Positions 22,900-34,124 of a stretch of 64,000 nt of DNA are shown here, one piece after another. Under the pieces are notes generated by a model. It saw only the letters and a list, made by a program, of their open reading frames with translations. It was not told the DNA's origin and made no database searches. The translations under genes and the position numbers were made by a program. Position 1 is the stretch's first letter. Each line of letters starts with the position of its first letter. The stretch comes from Phlyctochytrium arcticum (lineage: Eukaryota; Chytridiomycota; Chytridiomycetes; Chytridiales; Chytridiaceae). Location: contig JAHLKI010000021.1 in NCBI GenBank assembly GCA_025602905.1, positions 124,001 to 188,000 of the forward strand, written 5' to 3'.

Positions 22900-23459
22900 G
22901 CATTTCCCACCTCCACAAGGTTTTTCACACGAGGTCAACCTATGACATTGCTCGTCAATTCTACTCCTCCATCGTACATATTGCAACAACACCTCCCACC
23001 AAGTCCACATTTCATCTCAATGTACATTCTAATCACTTTCTCACACATCCTCACATCTTTAAATTCGCCATCCTCACAATAATTCTGCGCTGGTACAAGT
23101 TTGCCCAAAGCACGCCCAGAGTTTCTCACACCTATTTGCTGTCGCGTAAAATTTTCTTGATACTGTTTATTCTAATTTAAATGCTTCGACCTCCCCCTGA
23201 GATTATTTTTTTTTGAACGCATGCGGTATCGTCGCACGTCCAAACGTACAAAAGCTCAAAATCAAATGAATTTGGAGTATGATAGATACATAGTGAGGGA
23301 TGGGTTGATGCTAGGATGTGAAGCTACAGACTACTGTATAATAAAAAAGCAATCAGCGGCTGGCTATCTGGGTTGAATCGCTTAAGAAGCTGATCAGAAA
23401 GGAAAAGTGGGAATAAAAAATTGAACATGAATCGGGAAGTACGGGTGATCGGTCTGTCC
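22900..23459. other. Intergenic region between convergent PKA and ZC3H15 genes
   Basis: 560 bp with no coding signal. It contains the 3' untranslated regions of both flanking genes. A second reading of the PKA 3' end (different acceptor inside 22891-22945) is possible but loses the family C-terminus. Confidence 0.5.
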
Positions 23460-24928
23460 CTATTCGTCATCGCTGTCGTCGTCGGAATCATCGTCATCGA
23501 GACCAGCGAGGTCATCGCCCTCAAACAGGTCTTCGTTGACCCCATTTGTTGCCATGACGGGTGCTGGCGGTTCGTCTTGCTCTACTTCTGCCCGGGCAGT
23601 CTCCTTTCCTTTGCCTTTGACGTCCTCATCATCCTGGTCTTCTCGCTGATACACGTCAATTGCACCTTCATCTTCATCCTCATCCACAGCCCATTCAGGA
23701 TTAAAGTCAAACAGTTCACGACCAGAGAAGGTCATGCCAGATTTCATGCCAGCCTTGAGCTTGTCGTAGGCTTCCTTCTTGCGCTTGCCTTCGGCGGCCA
23801 TATCGGCGGCCTCACGCTCCTTGCGCTCCTTCTTCCATTTGGCAAAGGACTCGGCCGTGACCGGAGTTACATTACTTCCAAGCTTATGGCGCTGTATAAT
23901 TGCATTAGTCAGTGGCTCACTAGCGTATAAAAAAATACAAATCCCTTACCTCAGTCTCCAAGAAATCTTCTATACTGATTTCATTTTCCTTCTCCATTTC
24001 CTCTCGTGCCGTTCGCTCCGCATGCGTTTCCTTCTTTTTCAGGATAAAGCCGGGTGGTAGAGCATGACGATATTTGCAAGATTTCCCATTCGGGCATTCC
24101 CAAAACCATCCATATTTGCGCAAGTCAATGGCCTCCAAAAAGAACTTGCAAACAATATCGGTGGGTTTGTTTTTATTTGCATTGCTGCTGCCGTGCTTTT
24201 CGTTAATGGCAGACTCAAGTTTGGCTTGATCCCAATCATCCATGTTATCTGTAAAGCATACACATCAGCAATGTATTTCAACACTGAAAAGATATGAGTC
24301 CGAAACGATTACCTTCTTCCTTTTCTTTGTCTCGTGAATCAGTGTACATGTCGACTTTCGCAGCCTTCCGCTCAATGTCCAGGTCATGCGAGAATTTGCA
24401 GCGAGTGCCTTTCTGACATGATCCTGCCTTGAAGAATGCGCAGACAATCGTCTTGGGATCCACTCCAAAAGGAACCTTTTGTTGCGCTATTACTGGTTTG
24501 AACAACTCGGCCAACTCGGCTTTCTTGGCAGCTTCCTGGGCCTTTTTGGCGGCTATGGTGGCCTTATGTGTGTCGGCAGCTACCTGTTGACAGTTTGGTT
24601 GTGATGAGTGTCACATTACACCGGAACACCGCAAAGTGTGCTTCCTTACCTTGTCCTTCCGGTTACCAGAGGCATCAACCTGTATTAAGCGTTAGCACCT
24701 AGTGACACTATAAAAGAACGGGGTAGTCACCTGTTGCTGCACTTGTTGCACATATTTGCCAACTTTGGTCGACTTGTTCTTGTTCTTCAGTCCAAAAGTC
24801 TGTAAATTGTCACAAATTGCGTCAGTGTTTGGAGCTTTGTTTGTTGAGATCGGCCCGTTCCCACCTTGTCGTCGACAGCTTTGGCCTTGGCCTCTTTTTG
24901 GTTCTTTAAACTCTTCTTCGGTGGCATT
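23460..24928 (-). CDS. ZC3H15: ZC3H15/DFRP1 (yeast Tma46) CCCH zinc-finger protein
   Basis: This family binds and stabilises the translation-associated GTPase DRG1 (yeast Rbg1). Exons 24928-24866, 24799-24731, 24679-24650, 24583-24313, 24248-23950 and 23891-23460 give 387 residues. The N-terminal [21 protein letters not shown] is typical. Two CCCH fingers are seen: [19 protein letters not shown] and, separated by an insert, [15 protein letters not shown] with [19 protein letters not shown]. The DFRP region, with its conserved [13 protein letters not shown], follows, and the protein ends in an acidic tail. Exon 3 is just 30 nt. The gene is divergent from ANP32. Confidence 0.92.
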
Positions 24929-25309
24929 TTTTCTGCTTCCTTTTGGGAACCCCACTTTCCTGTGGTCGTTCAAACACCTCTATATATAATGGGCCTTTTG
25001 GCAAGAGCTACTTTCCAACCTGAGCTTCAACGAAATCGCCGAAATGCCTGTGGTCATGTGAGCTGCGTAATCTATCTGCAAAAGGTCAACTTGCAAGCAC
25101 AGCCACCAAACCTCCGGTTCCGCAACCCTAAAACAACTCCAGGACCAGGGGCGCTTGCTTTCCGTGACGACAACTGCTGCGCAAGAGGACCAGAGTTCTG
25201 AAGATTGCCAAACCGTGCGGGAGATGCTGCCGTCTCGCCCGTCAATCTGCTCGCATCCGCTGCTTTGTCTTGTCCCTGGCCGCCTACTTTTTCCGCATAG
25301 CCGCCAGTC
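24929..25309. promoter_or_regulatory. Divergent promoter of ZC3H15 and ANP32
   Basis: 381 bp between two start codons on opposite strands. No other coding signal is seen. Confidence 0.5.
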
Positions 25310-27142
25310 ATGGCCCAGCTACTCACCCATCACTCGCCTGTAGATGTCACCGAGCTGTTTTTGGACAACCAGAAAATCCCGGCAATACTCAACCTACAAG
25401 ACGCTCCGACCCCGCTCTCGGAATATCAGCGTCTGACCCACCTATCACTGAACAATTGTGGATTGTCATCGCTGGAAGGGTTTCCATACTTGCCCAGTTT
25501 GCAAAAGGTATGCAAAAGTGACGCGTGCTGGTGCTGGTCGCGTGGAAAATGCTCTCAAAGTGAGCATGGATGTTGAAACGAGATCTTTCTTCTTCCTTTC
25601 GGCAGCTTGACTTGGGCGATAACAGAATATCAGGCGATCTGGCCTCACTCTCTATACTGCCTAGCTTGCAATCTGTTGACTTGAGCAACAATCGAGTTGC
25701 TGACCTCGACGCGCTTCGACCGCTGGTTAGTGTTTATCCTCCTAGAGCTAGAGCTGGCAGAACCATCATTTAACCGTCCTTCCCGATTCCTCGTAGTCAG
25801 GCATACGCAGTTTGCAACACCTGAATCTTTTCCAATGCGACGTGTCGCGAACATCAGGATACCCCAACACGGTTTTTTCATTAATACCCACCCTCCTCTC
25901 CGTTGATGATCGGGACAGGAATGGAAATGAGGTGGACACCTACAGTGAAGACGAGGAGGATGAGGACGATGACGAAGATGCGGCGGGTGAAAGTGGGGAT
26001 GCTGGAAAGTACAGATCCAGAATAGCGGGACCAGAGCTGCCATCGGAAGATCTTGATACAGACCAAACGGGTGGGGCAGACTCTGATTTCGACGATGAGG
26101 ATTTTTTCGGAGACGAGGATGATGTCATAGACGTTGATGCGCAAGCTAGTCCTGCTACAGTTGTACATCTAGTGGACGAGGAAGGGGACGATGAAGACGC
26201 AGAGGGGGAGGATGAGGAGGACGAAAACGAAGATATAGATCTCGATGCTGAAGGAGAGGACGAGGAAGAGCAACTGGAACAGTTTGAAGGTGATGACGAG
26301 GGCGAGGGTGAGCAGGAGGAGGACGAAGATGATGGGGCTGTAGATAATCCTGCCGCCAGTAACGAGATCGAGGATGATGAACGGTCAGGAAGCCAAATTG
26401 ATGACGAGGACCAGGATGAAGGAGGCGATGACGAGGATGACGAACAGGGCGCGGAAGATGACGATGAAGTTGATGATGAAGAGGACGAAGCAGATGAAGT
26501 GGAAGAAGTTGATGATGGGGACGACGCGTATGCATATCAAAATCACGGCGACAAAGGACTCCCAAGTTCAACGATTTATCCGACGACAATAGATTTCGAT
26601 CCAACAATGGGACTAGACCCGACAATGGATGTATCAGATTTTGCCGGAGACTACGGGGCTGATTTTGCGGGCGGACTGGATACAGATCTGTCGTATCTAA
26701 CAGAGCAGGTATGCAGATGATTTCGCTGATGGTATCCAATTTCAACTTCCTTAAATGTCGCGCTTGACTACAGGGCTCAGTGGCCTACCCAACCAATCCT
26801 TTCGGCGACCCTTCAAACTATGCCGATCCCACCTCACTATCAGACCCTTCCGCCCTAGCACCTGATTTCGGCGACGATTCCTTAGTCGGCCTGGACTCTG
26901 ACCTCAGTTCCTTCCTTCCCGGTCATAAACGAAAGAGAGACGTCGACGACACTGATGTGGATGTCGATGTGCAGAATATCGTTGCAGAAGCTGAGCTGGA
27001 AATAGCCGGGATTTTGGGAGTGGGCGGAGAGCCACAGGTTCGTGACAACATGACTTATTTCATCGCGCTCACGTACAAAGTATCTGACCCTGTTCGACAG
27101 CATCTGGAAGACTTTGTCACCGACTGGGATGAGGCCAAATAG
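25310..27142 (+). CDS. ANP32: ANP32-like acidic leucine-rich nuclear phosphoprotein
   Basis: Exons 25310-25507, 25606-25725, 25797-26708 and 26774-27142 give 532 residues. The N-terminal LRR domain matches the ANP32 pattern (LTHLSLNNCGLSSLEGFPYL, LQKLDLGDNRISGDL, LQSVDLSNNRVADLDALRPL) with an LRR cap (FQCDVSRTSGYPNTVFSLIP). From about residue 150 a low-complexity acidic region of roughly 170 residues begins, followed by a non-acidic DP/FG-containing segment and a short basic cluster (KRKR) that may be a nuclear signal. ANP32 proteins act as histone chaperones and phosphatase regulators. The family is better known from animals and plants. At about 530 residues it is twice the usual length. The last 20 residues could instead reflect an unrecognised intron. 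Confidence 0.85.
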
Positions 27143-27491
27143 ATTTATCCCCGAGCCCAAGCTCCCCTCCACTTAGGTTCTTCCAGAAAGCCTCCATACG
27201 AATCCGCCTTTCAGGCCGGCAGCTTTACCTACACTCGATCCCCTATACCCTTATGTATTTTGTATGTTCTTGCGTGTTTATCAACATGGAACGGTGTCAA
27301 TGGTCGACGTTGGTCGTAGATGAATGGGGGCTTAGCCGTCGGGTCTGAAATCTGAATGACAAAAATCAAAGTGACAAACCAATACTTGGAACGCTCGTGC
27401 ATCTCTCTGCTGGATCGGAAGACATCCTGCTGGCAAGTAAAGCCGGTATTGGGGGAATAGCCGAGATTTCCCTCTCTTGGCATGTTGTAAA
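27143..27491. promoter_or_regulatory. Upstream region of the myotubularin gene
   Basis: 349 bp between ANP32 and the myotubularin start, both on the plus strand. Nothing coding is seen. Confidence 0.45.
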
Positions 27492-30400
27492 ATGGAACAC
27501 ATTCGAATCGCCAAAGTATTCCGCGAACTGCCTGCACGTATCAAGCTCATATGCTAAAGGCGTTGTTATGATTTAGGTCCACGACGTGAAGCTGGAAAGG
27601 AGCCGAAACACTTATAACGGAACCCTTCATCTGTTTGCGCACCATTTACTCTTTCGACAGAATGGGACTGAGCTGGAAGTATGGGTAGGTGTTGCTGCTT
27701 GACACGCGGGGAATTCTGAGGGAGGTGCGATTCTGTTCCGGATACGCATACGGCGAGGGCAAGACGTGGCAGGGCAGAATGTAGATCCATTCAGAAGCAT
27801 TCTCTTGCAGTGACTGACAGTCTCACCACTCTCATCAATATGGCAAATAGATCTCGTACTCCACCATCCTCTCGATTGACCGAAAATTCCCCACCCCAAC
27901 CGGCCATCATCCTATCTGCATCACAGGTCGCAACTTCATGTTCATCAAACTCTTTATACCTGATGAGCGCGAAACAAACGATGTCTTCGCCAGTTTACAA
28001 CGTCTGATGAATATTTGTGAGTAAATGAAAGCATTATGATGTCGAGTGGTGCTGATGGTCTGTCTTCTTAGCATCAATAGAGCAGCTCTATGCTTTCCAC
28101 TACAAACCAGTGAAACCGTTTAAAAGTCGCAAAGGGTGGAGGATCTATGACCCATTTAAAGAGTTTGAGCGCCAAGGAGTTGGGGTGAAAAGTGACCAGT
28201 GGCGATTTACCACTTGCAACGAAAATTATGAGGTGAATAGGGTGCATACCGACGCACGCTCTTGAACTTATCGCTAATTGATGTTAGATGTGCCCTACGT
28301 ACCCAAGATGTCTGATCGTCCCCAGCAAAATAAGTGATAACGTGCTACGATATACTGCAAAGTTCCGCAGCAAAGGACGGATACCAACGCTAACATACCT
28401 TCATCGGAGCAACATGGTTGGATTTTCTAGTCTGCTGCCAAGGCCTATTATTCTAAGATACCCCATTCACAGGCTTCGATAACTCGCTCTAGTCAACCTC
28501 TAGTTGGTCTGAAGCAGTCCCGATCAATACAAGATGAGAAGCTTGTGGAGGCCATCTTCACCAGTAGCACCTCCATTTGCCACACTCTGCCAACTCAGCA
28601 TCTTATCATTGATGCACGACCAACGGCTAATGCAATGGCTCAGACCGCATTGGGGGCGGGCACTGAGAATGCCGACAATTACCGAGGATGCAAATTAGAG
28701 TTTCTCGGAATAGACAATATTCATGTAGTCAGAGACAGCTTTCTCAAGCTACTGGATGGTAAGATAAGCTATATTCAGTCCACGCGTGTTGAAGTCCCAC
28801 CTAACGCAAAGAGTGCGCTAGCAATGAATGCTGTGGATAATGGCCCAGTGCCGCGGGCAATGCTTGACAAATCAGGCTGGCTGAAGCACATTAGGAACAT
28901 TATGGAGGGCACCTTAACTATCGTACAACATATCCATTTGCAAAACAGCCACGTTTTGGTCCATTGCAGGTACGGACGGATTGAACCTAGGCTTAGTTGT
29001 CTCTAAACGTCATGCACAGCGATGGCTGGGATCGCACGTCCCAGTTATGTGGTCTAGCCGAACTCTGCCTGGACCCCTACTTCCGCACTATTGAAGGTTT
29101 CGCTGTATTGGTGGAAAAAGAATGGGTGTCCTTTGGGCATAAGTTCCAGGACCGATGTGGACACTTATCCCGCGACGCTGCCACCTTAAATGATCGATCT
29201 TCGGTTGGGGCACAGCTGCAGGCTGCGCGGCGGAACGTATCTAATTCCATCACGTCGGCCGCTAAGGGTTTCTTCAGCAAGAATATTGCAGAATTTGCGC
29301 AAGGAGCTGTAGGCGGGGGAGCTTCAGCTGATCTCGGATCAAACACTGGTGGGTCATTCGGATCGCCCAGATCAGTCTCGTACCCAGGAAACGCCAATCG
29401 ATCATTTCATAATGTGAGCACCGGTAATGGAGACCTTGCCAACGCGACTACTTCTCCGGGAAACGCATCACCTCTTGCGGGACGAGCCAGTACTACTCCT
29501 CGCGGGAGTAGCAGCCTACCCCCTCCTCCTCTCACATCGGCCGAAGTCTCGACACCACACACATTACTCCCTCGCGAAGTAGCTCCAATTTTTACGCAGT
29601 TTCTCGATTGCGTATATCAGCTTTGGGTGCAATTTCCAACCCACTTTGAATTTTCCGAAAAACTCCTTTCAACCCTGAACTTGCATATTTACTCTTCCCA
29701 GTTTGGCACCTTTCTGTTTAACAACGAAAGGGAACGGAAGAACTTTATTGCTCCCGGCAATGCAACAGTTGAGGAGGCGACTTGTTCGATTTGGGACTTT
29801 ATTGAAAGTAATCGAGATGATTATCTGAACGCTCATTATATCCAACCAGAGATTCGATATTCGAGCGGGTCTCAGGCATCCCCTGCGGCCAGCTCTGGTC
29901 TTGCAGGTGGAAGCAGGCCGATTGGATCAGGCACTGGGCAAGTTGGATTGGGTGGCTTACCCGGAACGACAAGTTCAGATGGGCAAGTACTTTATCCCAG
30001 CACACAAAGCCTGAAATACTGGATAGGGCTATGCGTTCGAGAAGAAGAGGATGAAATGGCTCGGGAAAGGGATGATGAGGTCAATATCAGTACGGTTAGA
30101 GACACGAGGTCCAACGCAAGCGCTAGCATACCGTCGTCGTCAAAAAGCTTTGCAGTTGACCCTCCGGTTCTCGAGATGGAAAACCCTTGGGAAGAGCCAA
30201 GTGACGGAGACACTCAAGGCGGCGAGATTAGTGTATTGTCAGAATCCGAAGTACTTGTTGAGCCAGGAGATGAAAGTGAGGCATTGGTGGAAGATTTAGC
30301 TAGGTCATTCGATGAGGACACGCAAGACTTGAGTGCAAGGCTTGTGATGGCCAGCAACCCTTCAATTGAGATACAGGAAACACAGACCTCCCAAGTCATT

Positions 30401-30541
30401 GTGTCAGGGGCCCCATCACCTACAGCACAGTCAAGTCGAGAATTGGCCGCAGAGGCACCACCGCCTGCCGATTCGAAAAGCTCAGTTTCAAAGGCCGGGG
30501 TACCTCCTCCTCATCCCTTATGGGATCCGGATATTGGCTGA
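27492..30541 (+). CDS. MTMR6: Myotubularin phosphoinositide 3-phosphatase (MTMR6/7/8 type)
   Basis: It removes the 3-phosphate from PI3P and PI(3,5)P2 on endosomes. Exons 27492-27515, 27577-27684, 27851-28016, 28072-28232, 28288-28416, 28473-28969 and 29020-30541 sum to 868 residues. The first exon, 24 nt, gives MEHIRIAK, the start of the MTMR6/7/8 clade. The PH-GRAM domain follows ([33 protein letters not shown]). In the phosphatase domain, family blocks such as [23 protein letters not shown] and SGWLKHI precede the active site HCSDGWDRT, with Cys361 and Arg367. A serine/glycine-rich insert of about 120 residues interrupts the phosphatase domain after RCGHL, before the conserved [14 protein letters not shown]. 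The C-terminal 150 residues are acidic and disordered; no FYVE domain is seen. Confidence 0.93.
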
Positions 30542-31550
30542 CCGAGGCTTGTGTTTGCCCGTACATCAGGCTGAACCCTGTGCTGTTCCTATTTTTCATA
30601 CTTTCATACATATTTGGCATTTATACCTCTCCTTCTCAAACCATATAATCTCGGCCCAAAGGATTTGTCGGATATCATTACGGCGCGATGAAAGTTGCTC
30701 AGCAGGTTTGTTATGCAGATCTACGGTGGATCGATGGACGCCACTGCAGATGTATGATGATGAACTATGTTCTTTGTGTCTGGGTTGGATGTAATAGCTC
30801 GCAGGTTGCTAATGACATTTATGCCTCAAGGTTAAATTTACGGAGGAACGGAAAGCTCGGCGAGGCTTCCGAAATCCAGCGGGCGACGCGAACCAAGACC
30901 GCACTTTTCCACTTCAACAACTTTACCTTCATCTTCACAGTTCTGGTTTCTTACTGCCCGGGTTGGCCAAATCCCTGCTCTTGGCATTCAACGGTCTATG
31001 AATCGCTGCCGCCGCGTGCGCCAGTCTGCGCTGTGATTTCCATCCCGGAACGATTGTATACTTTTGACTGGCATTCTGGCTCAGGTCCCGGAGCGCCTCG
31101 CACTCCCAACTCCCGACCTTACTTCGACTTTGAAGCCGTGGCACTCCCACGGTTCCGGCCTCCGTTACGATCACGCCTTCTCCGACGGCGCCAGTGGCAG
31201 TAGCTGCTGCTGCTCCGCTGGCTTTGTCGGTAATCACGTCAACAACCACACCCATAGACGGGTACTCCACGATTCAGGCCAGTGCTACAAACCTCCCTCG
31301 TATTGACCCATCAATCAACGCTAGCGGGGAACCCGTTGTTGGTCACCACGAGAAGCTCCCTTCGGGCGGTCAACCCCCTGACGAGAGTAATTCCCCATAT
31401 TCCCTTCCCTCCTCCATAACAAATAGCTATCTTGACACTCTCACCTCCTCACCCATCACACCATCCCCTTTATTTTCGTTCAAGAGCGGGGGATCTTTAC
31501 GTCTGAGTCGACTCAAGGTATTGTCTCGATCCGCGGCGAAAATCTCAGAT
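30542..31550. other. Upstream region and possible 5' exon of the RGS gene
   Basis: About 1 kb between the myotubularin stop and the first in-frame ATG of the RGS gene. The RGS reading frame is open back to 31134 but has no ATG there, so coding sequence may begin in an unrecognised upstream exon. The segment from about 31190 reads as a Ser/Thr/Pro-rich protein in that frame. Confidence 0.5.
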
Positions 31551-33656
31551 ATGGGCTCCCCAGGTGGGGATCGAGACAGTGGTCGGATGACGCGGAGTGC
31601 GAGTACGGCTAGCGCAACATTGGGCGGGGGAAGTGATCATCACTCATCACGGAGTTCCCTCTTCACACAGCAACAACATGCTGAAGGATCCTCCTCCAAG
31701 AACTCGGCGTTGGGAGGGCCGCACGGAGATCCAGTATATGAATCACACATTCAGCCACTTTTACCACAGAAGAGTGAAGATGCACCAGACTTTTTGACGC
31801 GAAAGTTACCCAATCTGCATCTCCGTCGAATGGCAGCCATGGAAGGAGGTATGAGTAGATCTAAAAAATTCCCCCAGCTTGGTTATCTAATTGACATTCC
31901 GAATTGATTATGAAAACAGTCCTTCGTCAAGCACAAGGGGGTGGAATTGAGATGAAAGACCGGAAAAAAATGTTTAAAGTATATCCGCGAGCATTCATCG
32001 CGTCCGACTTGTCCGACTGGATTTTCCTCAACTGTGGATTTCTGACGCGTGAAGAAGCGCTGCGTTATTGCCAAACACTGTTCTCCGAAGGTTACATCAT
32101 CCCGGTGGATTTGGCAGAAAAGTTTACTGCAGATGGCAGTATGTACATATTTCAGGTTGGTCAACTATCATGGCACACACTCGACCGTTGATGCTGACAA
32201 GTAATATGACATTCATTAGAGCGAGCAACTGTGGGCGTCGCGACTGTGGTCTCCTAGTGATTTTGGTAAGTTGGGCAGGTCTTGAATGATTACGGCGGCA
32301 CGCTAAGCTCCCTGGTAAAGATTACACTGTATATTTGGTAAAACGAAGCATGCGCGTGAGCGCGAAATATTTGTTGCACGAATGGGAGGAGGATCGGTTG
32401 TTGCGACTTCAAGATGCATTTTATCAACGATGGGAGGAGGTTGAATCGAACGTGAATAGTCATATGAAGCACATGAAGAGCACATTATCAAAGCAAGAAC
32501 GACGGATATTTCAACTGCAAGAATACACATTCTGGAAAGTTCATAGGCCGTTCCTGATTGTACGTTCAACTTTATAGCCCATCCGCTGCGCCAACTAAGA
32601 AATTAGCAGGCCGGACAGAGCGCGAATGATGAAGATCGGAAGAACAAGGAGTCAAGGAATGCGCAAGAAATGGAGGAATATTATGAGGTACGAACCCTTG
32701 GAGTTCAGAGCCTTATACGTATGTCTTACACATTTTGCAGTCAAATCTCAGGGATGAAGCACTACTGGACTACCTAGAAAAGCGAGTGGAGATTCTGAAT
32801 CTCTCATTCTCCATGAATCGCGTGAAAATCTCGCAATCATGCAAAACGTGAGCAAAGTCCCATATGCGTATATTTTATTCTAACTTTTGGAAATAGGCTC
32901 GTTCAGCGCTGTGATGTATGGCGGCCACTTGATCCTATTCTCGAGCCTGGACAAAACATACCAAACCCATGGTTTTCGGAAGAATCAAGCATACTCACTC
33001 TCGGCACAGCTAATAATGTCATTTGGAACTCAAAAAAGCACCCATCTACCGCAGATATTCGGATGTGGACATATTCTTTTACAGAATTAATGCGCGATGC
33101 CATGGGTGTAAAGCATTTCTACAACTTTGTCCAGAAAGAATTTTCCCAGGTGCGTTATTTGTAGCAATTTTACTACAGCCGATGACGGTCTCTCATAGTT
33201 CGCCAATTTCTATTTCAGGAAAATCTGGAGTTCTATCTTAAATGCCAGGCTCTTGATTCGATACCCACGCGAAAGGACTTTACCGAACGCGCCAGATCAA
33301 TATACGACGAATTCATCAAGATCAATGCCCCACGTGAGATCAATATAAACTCGGCGGAGCGTACGGCCATCATCAACCAATTCGAAAGCACCGAAGCTGA
33401 TTCCAAGAGGAACCCTCTATCTTACTACGTTTTCGCGGATGCTCTAAAGCATATTTTTGCCCTGATGGCCAAAGATACCTATGTCAGATTCTGCAACTCT
33501 GAAGTCGTGAGCAAGGCGATGTCTGAGGCTCTAGAGCGCGAGCAGGCAAGCGGTCAAACTTCCGTCGCTGCTTCCACTGCTGAAGCAAACAGATCAACGA
33601 TCAAAATGGGGAGGAACCAATCAAGAGGAAGTAAGGAGATGCTCGGGCAATCATAG
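31551..33656 (+). CDS. R7-type RGS protein: DEP, DHEX, GGL and RGS domains
   Basis: RGS proteins speed GTP hydrolysis by Galpha subunits. From ATG 31551 the exons 31551-31848, 31920-32155, 32220-32265, 32321-32559, 32610-32687, 32741-32847, 32897-33149 and 33219-33656 give 564 residues. After a serine-rich start, a DEP domain lies at about 110-178 (ASDLSDWIFLNCGFLTREEA, EGYIIPVD). It is followed by the DHEX helical region (DYTVYLVKRSM, ERRIFQLQEYTFWKVHRP) and a GGL (Ggamma-like) segment ending IPNPWFSEES. The RGS domain comes last (FYNFVQKEFSQENLEFYL, ALKHIFALMAKDTYVRFCNS). This is the order found in animal RGS6/7/9/11 and EGL-10, not that of fungal Sst2/FlbA. The true N-terminus may lie upstream. 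Confidence 0.88.
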
Positions 33657-34124
33657 AACCACATCGAAAGTAGCTTTTCCCATTTTCATGAACTTACGAA
33701 CATTCAAGCGAGTGATGACGGTCGAATTCGATCGGATGATGGCCTGGCCTCCTGTCATCTCGTGGGCCCCGGTCCTCTGTCTCACGCTTATTGCATTTCA
33801 TGCAATTATACTCCCCTCTCCCTACTTGGCTGTAACCTTCCTGACTGTTTTTTTTTTGGCACTCCGGACATTTTCAGTGGTGTGCTTGATGCGTTCAAGC
33901 CTTAAGAATACATGGACATTCCTGCAAATTGTTCATTGATAAATTATAATAGAGGTTCAGAAGCAGGCCTTCGACTATCCGATCTGATTCCGGAAACACG
34001 TGTTGAAAAATCAACGTCATGAGCTTTTTGGACAAGACGGCAAAACTCCGAGATCAACAGATTTAAACTTGAGTACGACAAAGATTTTATTTATTGGCAC
34101 CAGGGTCAAGTCTGATAATACACC
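33657..34124. other. Intergenic region, RGS gene to COQ8
   Basis: 468 bp. A hydrophobic 83-codon open frame at 33688-33939 looks accidental because it crosses a T-run and has no family resemblance. The COQ8 promoter must lie here. Confidence 0.5.

Noticed and set aside
22891..22945. Longer PKA C-terminus ending SHEVNL via an alternative acceptor
   Set aside because: It removes the terminal FxxF motif that ends PKA catalytic subunits; the shorter reading restores it exactly.
26155..26745. 196-codon His/Pro/Leu-rich frame antisense to ANP32
   Set aside because: It is the mirror of the acidic GAN/GAR repeats of ANP32 and has no independent support.
28760..28812. A short intron in the myotubularin gene (donor GTAAGA after KLLDG)
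   Set aside because: No acceptor restores the frame, while reading straight through stays open and the total exon length closes exactly.
10127..33656. A signalling gene cluster (calcipressin, PKA, myotubularin, RGS)
   Set aside because: Orientation is mixed, unrelated housekeeping genes lie between them and each has its own promoter, so proximity looks incidental.
33688..33939. Hydrophobic 83-codon open frame
   Set aside because: It spans a run of T, has no neighbours, splice sites or family resemblance, and lies in the COQ8 upstream region.
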